Below, one piece after another: positions 60,325-64,000 of a DNA stretch of 64,000 nucleotides; the first letter of the stretch is position 1; each line of letters starts with the position of its first letter. The position numbers were made by a program, and so were the translations under genes. The notes under the pieces are model-generated. The model did no database searches, was not told the origin of the DNA, and saw only the letters and a list, made by a program, of their open reading frames with translations. This DNA comes from Sulfolobales archaeon (lineage in GTDB: Archaea > Thermoproteota > Thermoprotei_A > Sulfolobales > NBVN01), in the NCBI GenBank assembly GCA_026419835.1, contig JAOAKQ010000002.1, positions 1 through 64,000 on the forward strand. Reading direction: 5' to 3'.

Positions 60325-61185
60325 TTGATTTCTAGAAGCTATGCTAGGAGAATGTGTCAATCCGAGTACGTAGCCCACAGAGCGTACCTCTATGTCGGTA
60401 GGTACCTAGTTAGAGGAGGTCTCCGAGAAGCACTACTAAGTGCCTCTCTGAACGAGCTAGGGCACTACAACTTCTGGAAGAAGTTCGGTGATTGCCGCGG
60501 TCCCCTAGTTTTCTTGAAGATATTCTCGTTCATAGCGTTTACGGCACTCTTCGGTGTTACGGCCCTAGTTAAGCTCCTGGAGAGGATCGAGGGAGATACC
60601 GGCAGAGTGTACGAGGAGCTGGCTAGAAGCAGCCCGGAGCTCTCCGAGGAACTCCTAGCTCTATCGAGAGATGAGAGCGAGCACGAAGCGAAGTTCGCCA
60701 ATAGCATAGACGAGACCAGAGTCCGGTACCTGAGCTCCATAACCCTCGGGGTGGCTGACGCTATCATTGAGCTAACGGGTATATACGCTGGAGCCATAGG
60801 CGTGCTCGAATCAGCTAGAACCGTTGGAGTAATTGGCCTAATAGCTGGCGTGTCGGCGTCAGTATCTATGGCTGTAGCATCGTACACTCAGGCGAAGCAC
60901 GAGGTGGGAAAGAAGCCCCACCTGGCGGCTGCGTACACCGGCATATCGTACCTAGCCGCGGCGTCGGTGCTAGCGGCTCCGTACTTCCTAGTAGAGGCCG
61001 CGCTAGCGGCGTTCATCTTCATGGTGCTTAACGCCGTTCTAGTGATCGCTTACGTCTCGGTGTACGGCTCCGTACTGCTAGGTAGGAGCTACGCTGGGGA
61101 GTTCCTATCTAACGTAGCCCTCCTGCTAGGCGTTTCGGCAGCTCTATACGCTATAGGTAGAGCTGTGGGAGCTCTCGCACACTAG
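60325..61185 (+). CDS. VIT1/CCC1 family transporter with ferritin-like N-terminal domain
   Basis: This 286-residue protein has an N-terminal ferritin-like helical domain (about residues 14-125, with ELGHYNFW and RDESEHEAKF as metal-binding-like motifs) joined to a VIT1-type membrane domain (about 130-286). The membrane part opens with LGVADAIIELTGIYAGAIGV and has AGVSASVSMAVASYTQAKHE, typical of iron/manganese transporters of this group. About five helices are seen. The start is TTG at 60325 with a TATA-like box at 60286-60293; an in-frame ATG at 60352 is an alternative. It likely exports or stores Fe2+/Mn2+. Confidence 0.83.
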   Translation: MISRSYARRMCQSEYVAHRAYLYVGRYLVRGGLREALLSASLNELGHYNFWKKFGDCRGPLVFLKIFSFIAFTALFGVTALVKLLERIEGDTGRVYEELARSSPELSEELLALSRDESEHEAKFANSIDETRVRYLSSITLGVADAIIELTGIYAGAIGVLESARTVGVIGLIAGVSASVSMAVASYTQAKHEVGKKPHLAAAYTGISYLAAASVLAAPYFLVEAALAAFIFMVLNAVLVIAYVSVYGSVLLGRSYAGEFLSNVALLLGVSAALYAIGRAVGALAH

Positions 61186-61267
61186 CTTCAGCCATCTTTC
61201 ACAATAGCAGCTTAAGCGAGGTCGAGCTAGAGAAGAACGAGCTAGAAGGAAAAGTGAGTAAGCTCGG

Positions 61268-62749
61268 TTATCGAGATTGTGCGAGTAACGTAGCTGCGAG
61301 GCCCGCTACGAGACTTACTACGGGTGCTCCCAAGCTAGCTACCCACCACTCAACTATTACCCCGGCTATGAGGGCCCACTCCAGTACAATCCTCGATGCG
61401 GCACCCAATACTATCGATGCGGCCGCTCCCTGCCAGTTGAACCTACTCCAGAAGAGCCCCAGAGTAAGGGGCACGAAGAGGCTCGCGAACAGTACGTCGA
61501 ACGCTAGAGTTAGCCAGTAGAGGACGTCGGCTCTAGCTAGGCCGGCCCCTATGGCTAGCACTCCCAGCACTACGATAGCGTACCTAGTTATCTTCAGTAG
61601 CTCCGCTTCACTCATATCTCTCCTAATCAGGTCCTTGATTATGTTCTTCGCCAAGACTATCGATGGCGCTAGAAGCATGCTGTCGGCGTTGCTCATTATT
61701 GCCGCCATCAGTCCCGATAGGACCAGTCCCGAGATGCCCACCGGCAGGAAGTACTTAACCATCGTTGGGTACGCTAGATTCGGGTCCGGTAGGTCCGGCT
61801 CCAGGTACTTCATAACCACGCCGACGACTACCGACGTTAAGCCAGCTAGGTAGTAGGATATGCCGGCCAGGATGGATGAGTACCCAGCGGTTCTATCGTC
61901 TTTAGACGCGTAGACTCTCTGAACTAAGTCCGGAGCCGGTATGTCTCCTAGCGATAGGACTAGGAAGAGCGCCCAGAAGTTTATGGAGAGCAGGATCCTC
62001 GGGTCGAACGCTCCAGCTTCTCCGAGGAGGACTGAGAGTCTACCCAGACCAACGTAGCCTACTCCTATAGCAATAGCCGCTAGGATACCTGCGAATATCA
62101 GTATCAGCTGAACGAAGTCCGTCAACGCCACCGCCCACAGACCGCCCATTACCGTGTAGGCTACTACAACACCACCGCTAACAATGGTCGAGGTGGCGTA
62201 GTCCCACTCGAAGACCGTTGAGAGCAGTACGGCGCCGGCAACTACCTGAGCCGTAACCGCGAATACGTACGCGACGTACATTATTAACCCCGAGAGCCCC
62301 CCTAGCCAAGGCCTTCCGAACCTCTCCGAGTAGTAGTCTGCTAGAGTGTGGAGCCTCAGCCTCCTAAGGGGACCGGCGTAGAAGAGCCCTAGGAGCACCA
62401 GCGTCGACCCGAACCCTATGGTAGTGCCCCACGCACCGATCATCCTACCGGCGTACGCTCTAGCGGCAACACCTATCGTTATGCCGCCGCCGATCCAGGT
62501 AGCGGCTACCGTGGAGAAGGCTAGCCAGAGCTTGAGTCTTCTACCAGCTACAGAGAAGTCCTCGAAGCCCCTAGCCATCTTCGTAGTGATGTAGCCTATT
62601 GCTACGAGCGCGACCAGGTAGGCTACGAAAATAGCTGCGTCGACTGTGGCTGGCATAACTAACGCCGACCCTAGTTGCAGAGAAAGGCTAATAAGCACTA
62701 GAATTAGTAGAACTCCACCGCATGGCACTAGCCGGTCCCTTAATTCCAC
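61268..62749 (-). CDS. sodium:solute symporter (SSS) family transporter
   Basis: This 493-residue transporter has about thirteen helices and the SSS (PutP-like) marks: GYITTKMARGFEDFSVAGRRL, TWIGGGITIGVAARAYAGRMIG, LADYYSERFGRPWLGGL, GLWAVALTDFVQLILIF, and IMSNADSMLLAPSIVLAKNI. Na+-coupled uptake of amino acids or other solutes is expected; proline or hydroxyproline is suggested by the proline racemase family gene next door (62943), but this is inference. The start is GTG at 62749. Confidence 0.88.
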   Translation of the reverse strand: MELRDRLVPCGGVLLILVLISLSLQLGSALVMPATVDAAIFVAYLVALVAIGYITTKMARGFEDFSVAGRRLKLWLAFSTVAATWIGGGITIGVAARAYAGRMIGAWGTTIGFGSTLVLLGLFYAGPLRRLRLHTLADYYSERFGRPWLGGLSGLIMYVAYVFAVTAQVVAGAVLLSTVFEWDYATSTIVSGGVVVAYTVMGGLWAVALTDFVQLILIFAGILAAIAIGVGYVGLGRLSVLLGEAGAFDPRILLSINFWALFLVLSLGDIPAPDLVQRVYASKDDRTAGYSSILAGISYYLAGLTSVVVGVVMKYLEPDLPDPNLAYPTMVKYFLPVGISGLVLSGLMAAIMSNADSMLLAPSIVLAKNIIKDLIRRDMSEAELLKITRYAIVVLGVLAIGAGLARADVLYWLTLAFDVLFASLFVPLTLGLFWSRFNWQGAAASIVLGAASRIVLEWALIAGVIVEWWVASLGAPVVSLVAGLAATLLAQSR

Positions 62750-62942
62750 CGCTCAGATTCCGCGCCCGGTCCCCCATTCCCTATTGCTCAGACCCTTCCG
62801 TACCCCAATTGCTTGTGGGTCTACAGGTCTTGTTTCGAGAGTACGTAGGTTCTTAACCCCTACGCCGCACACTCGAGGAGACCGTTGGGAATGGCATTTG
62901 GCGCTGCCACAGTCCCCGCGGTGCTGCCGCCGAGGCTGGCAC

Positions 62943-63929
62943 TTATATCGGTAGAGGTGGGAAGCCCTCGCCTAGGGGATCGTCCGGCTCTAGTACTACC
63001 GTTGAGTAGCTAGTTAAGTAGCACCCCCTCGCGGCAGTGGATATCTCGGGGATTACGGCATCGCGCCCGCCCACGGTCACTGTACCCACGATTCTCCCCG
63101 TGAACACGGTGTTCACGGCGCTAACGAACTCCACAGACTCGCGGACTTTCACTGCGTTGATGTGGTGTAGGTAGGCTAGGTGCGCGGAGGAGCCCGTGCC
63201 GGAAGGCGATCTATCGAGTAGAGGCCTCTCGGGACTTCCGAAGATTAGTATTCCGTAGTACTTCGGGGGTCTGCGCGTAACTACCTTCGAGAACCTGAAT
63301 CCGTAGAGCTCGTGCGGGGAAGCGGACCTAGCCTTCTCGCCGACTTCTCTCCAGATCTCCTTCGATAGCTCGACTAGATCAAGTAGAGAGCTCGGGTTCC
63401 AATCGACCCCCAGCTCGTCGAGGTCTACGACTCCGTACAGGTTGCCGCCGTAGGCTAGGTGAACGGGGACTCTACCGAACCTAGGTGAAGAGACCTCGGT
63501 AGATCCCAGGACGTACGACGGTACGTTCACTAACCTAACACTACCGCCCCGGTCTACGAAGAGCCTTACGAGACCGGCAGCGGTATCTAGAGATACTTCG
63601 GCAACTCCGTCGGGGAAGTCTATTGCGCCACTCCTAGCTAGATAGCACACCAACCCCATGGATGCGTGACCGCACATATCGTGCCACCCGCTGGAATCGA
63701 AGAAGAGAGCCCCGTACTGTGCTTCACCGCTGGCGGGACTCGTTACGAGAACTCCGTAGGAGCTTCCAGAACCCCTGGGCTCGTAGGTCAGTAGCTTGCG
63801 GATCCAGTCCAGGTTTCTCTCGCAGAACTTCTTCTTATCCACCATGCCAGAGCCCGGGACGCTCGGGGCGAAGACGATCCTAACTGGCATCCCGGCATTG
63901 TGAACCTCGATGAAGCTGAGAACCCTCAT
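62943..63929 (-). CDS. proline racemase/hydroxyproline epimerase family protein
   Basis: This 328-residue protein is of the PrdF/hydroxyproline epimerase family. The first catalytic block is intact, DMCGHASMG near residues 83-91 with Cys. The second block is DRSPSGTGSSAHLA, where the Cys of racemases is Ser. Such replacement is more typical of dehydratase-like members (trans-3-hydroxyproline dehydratase has Thr there), so racemase activity is uncertain. The start is ATG at 63929, with a TATA-like box at 63957-63970. The gene lies 194 nt from the SSS transporter and points the same way. Confidence 0.87.
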   Translation of the reverse strand: MRVLSFIEVHNAGMPVRIVFAPSVPGSGMVDKKKFCERNLDWIRKLLTYEPRGSGSSYGVLVTSPASGEAQYGALFFDSSGWHDMCGHASMGLVCYLARSGAIDFPDGVAEVSLDTAAGLVRLFVDRGGSVRLVNVPSYVLGSTEVSSPRFGRVPVHLAYGGNLYGVVDLDELGVDWNPSSLLDLVELSKEIWREVGEKARSASPHELYGFRFSKVVTRRPPKYYGILIFGSPERPLLDRSPSGTGSSAHLAYLHHINAVKVRESVEFVSAVNTVFTGRIVGTVTVGGRDAVIPEISTAARGCYLTSYSTVVLEPDDPLGEGFPPLPI

Positions 63930-63956
63930 ATCAGCTCCGAACGGGTAACCGCTTTC

Positions 63957-63970
63957 AAATATTAAATACC
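63957..63970 (-). promoter_or_regulatory. TATA-like promoter of the proline racemase gene
   Basis: GGTATTTAATATTTG on the minus strand lies about 28-40 nt before the ATG at 63929. It is the strongest A/T stretch at the right edge of the window. Confidence 0.45.
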
Positions 63971-64000
63971 GAGCGGTTTTGAGTTAAATAAGAGTCGGGA

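Noticed and set aside
1-64000. CRISPR arrays, insertion sequences, rRNA genes
   Set aside because: I found no regular spaced repeats, no transposase-like protein or terminal repeats, and no rRNA-like sequence.

Overview
The window looks like a dense, mostly single-copy stretch of a hyperthermophilic crenarchaeal (Thermoproteota) chromosome, perhaps Desulfurococcales-like; I cannot fix the genus. The main reasons are reverse gyrase (28260-32108), archaeal ribosomal proteins eL38, eL43 and uS7, aEF1-beta, deoxyhypusine synthase, a Brix-domain protein, a tRNA-splicing endonuclease structural subunit, and TATA boxes about 25 nt before many starts. GTG and TTG starts are very common, and genes often overlap by 1-4 nt. 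I see no rRNA, no CRISPR array and no insertion sequence. There is one tRNA, Arg(UCG), at 49332-49406.

Layout. 460-9860: eL38, an AmrS-like radical SAM enzyme, a minus-strand set (degenerate DHH-like protein, amidohydrolase, E1-like ThiF/MoeB), then a plus-strand run of TrxB, acyl-CoA synthetase beta subunit, coiled-coil protein and DUF373 membrane protein, facing a COG1395 regulator. 9919-19259: RpiA, a circularly permuted GTPase, a PUA-NSUN RNA methyltransferase, UPF0282 metallohydrolase (apparent 5' frameshift), M42 aminopeptidase, a tRNA-binding-domain protein, a membrane-tethered HTH protein tail-to-tail with a site-2 protease, and HAD and PAC2 proteins. 19338-22372: a BtuFCD-type cobalamin/Fe-siderophore ABC importer. 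22489-32884: eL43, Brix protein, NhaC antiporter, EndA-beta, HisS, Dhs, reverse gyrase and a nitrilase-like pseudoenzyme. 32890-35886: porGDAB pyruvate:ferredoxin oxidoreductase. 35887-36129: an unusually palindrome-rich spacer. 36130-44077: uS7, CTP synthase, TatD-like hydrolase, Zn-ribbon protein, aEF1-beta, ValRS and a second NSUN-type methyltransferase. 44187-46674: methylmalonyl-CoA mutase small subunit, epimerase and mutase large subunit. 46631-49508: DUF371, a gene-poor tract with VapBC, Pcm and the tRNA. 49509-55995: DHPS-like protein, small basic protein, MGMT, then a three-gene operon of unrecognised proteins (one large membrane protein) and an OadG-like membrane protein. 56105-63929: gamma-glutamyltransferase, a DUF354/TIM-barrel/RNase HII operon, VIT1-like transporter, SSS symporter and proline racemase family protein.

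How the genes fit together. The metabolism points to peptide and amino-acid use: M42 peptidase, gamma-glutamyltransferase, a proline-racemase-family enzyme near a sodium:solute symporter, PFOR and an ADP-forming acyl-CoA synthetase subunit. The B12-dependent methylmalonyl-CoA mutase/epimerase cluster fits with the B12-type importer, and the OadG-like protein could belong to a membrane decarboxylase or carboxylase. Sodium coupling is suggested by NhaC, SSS and OadG-like proteins.

The best leads for something undescribed are the three-gene membrane operon at 51649-55546, the tail-to-tail pair of a membrane-tethered transcription factor and a site-2 protease (15826-17839), and the palindrome-rich spacer at 35960-36120.
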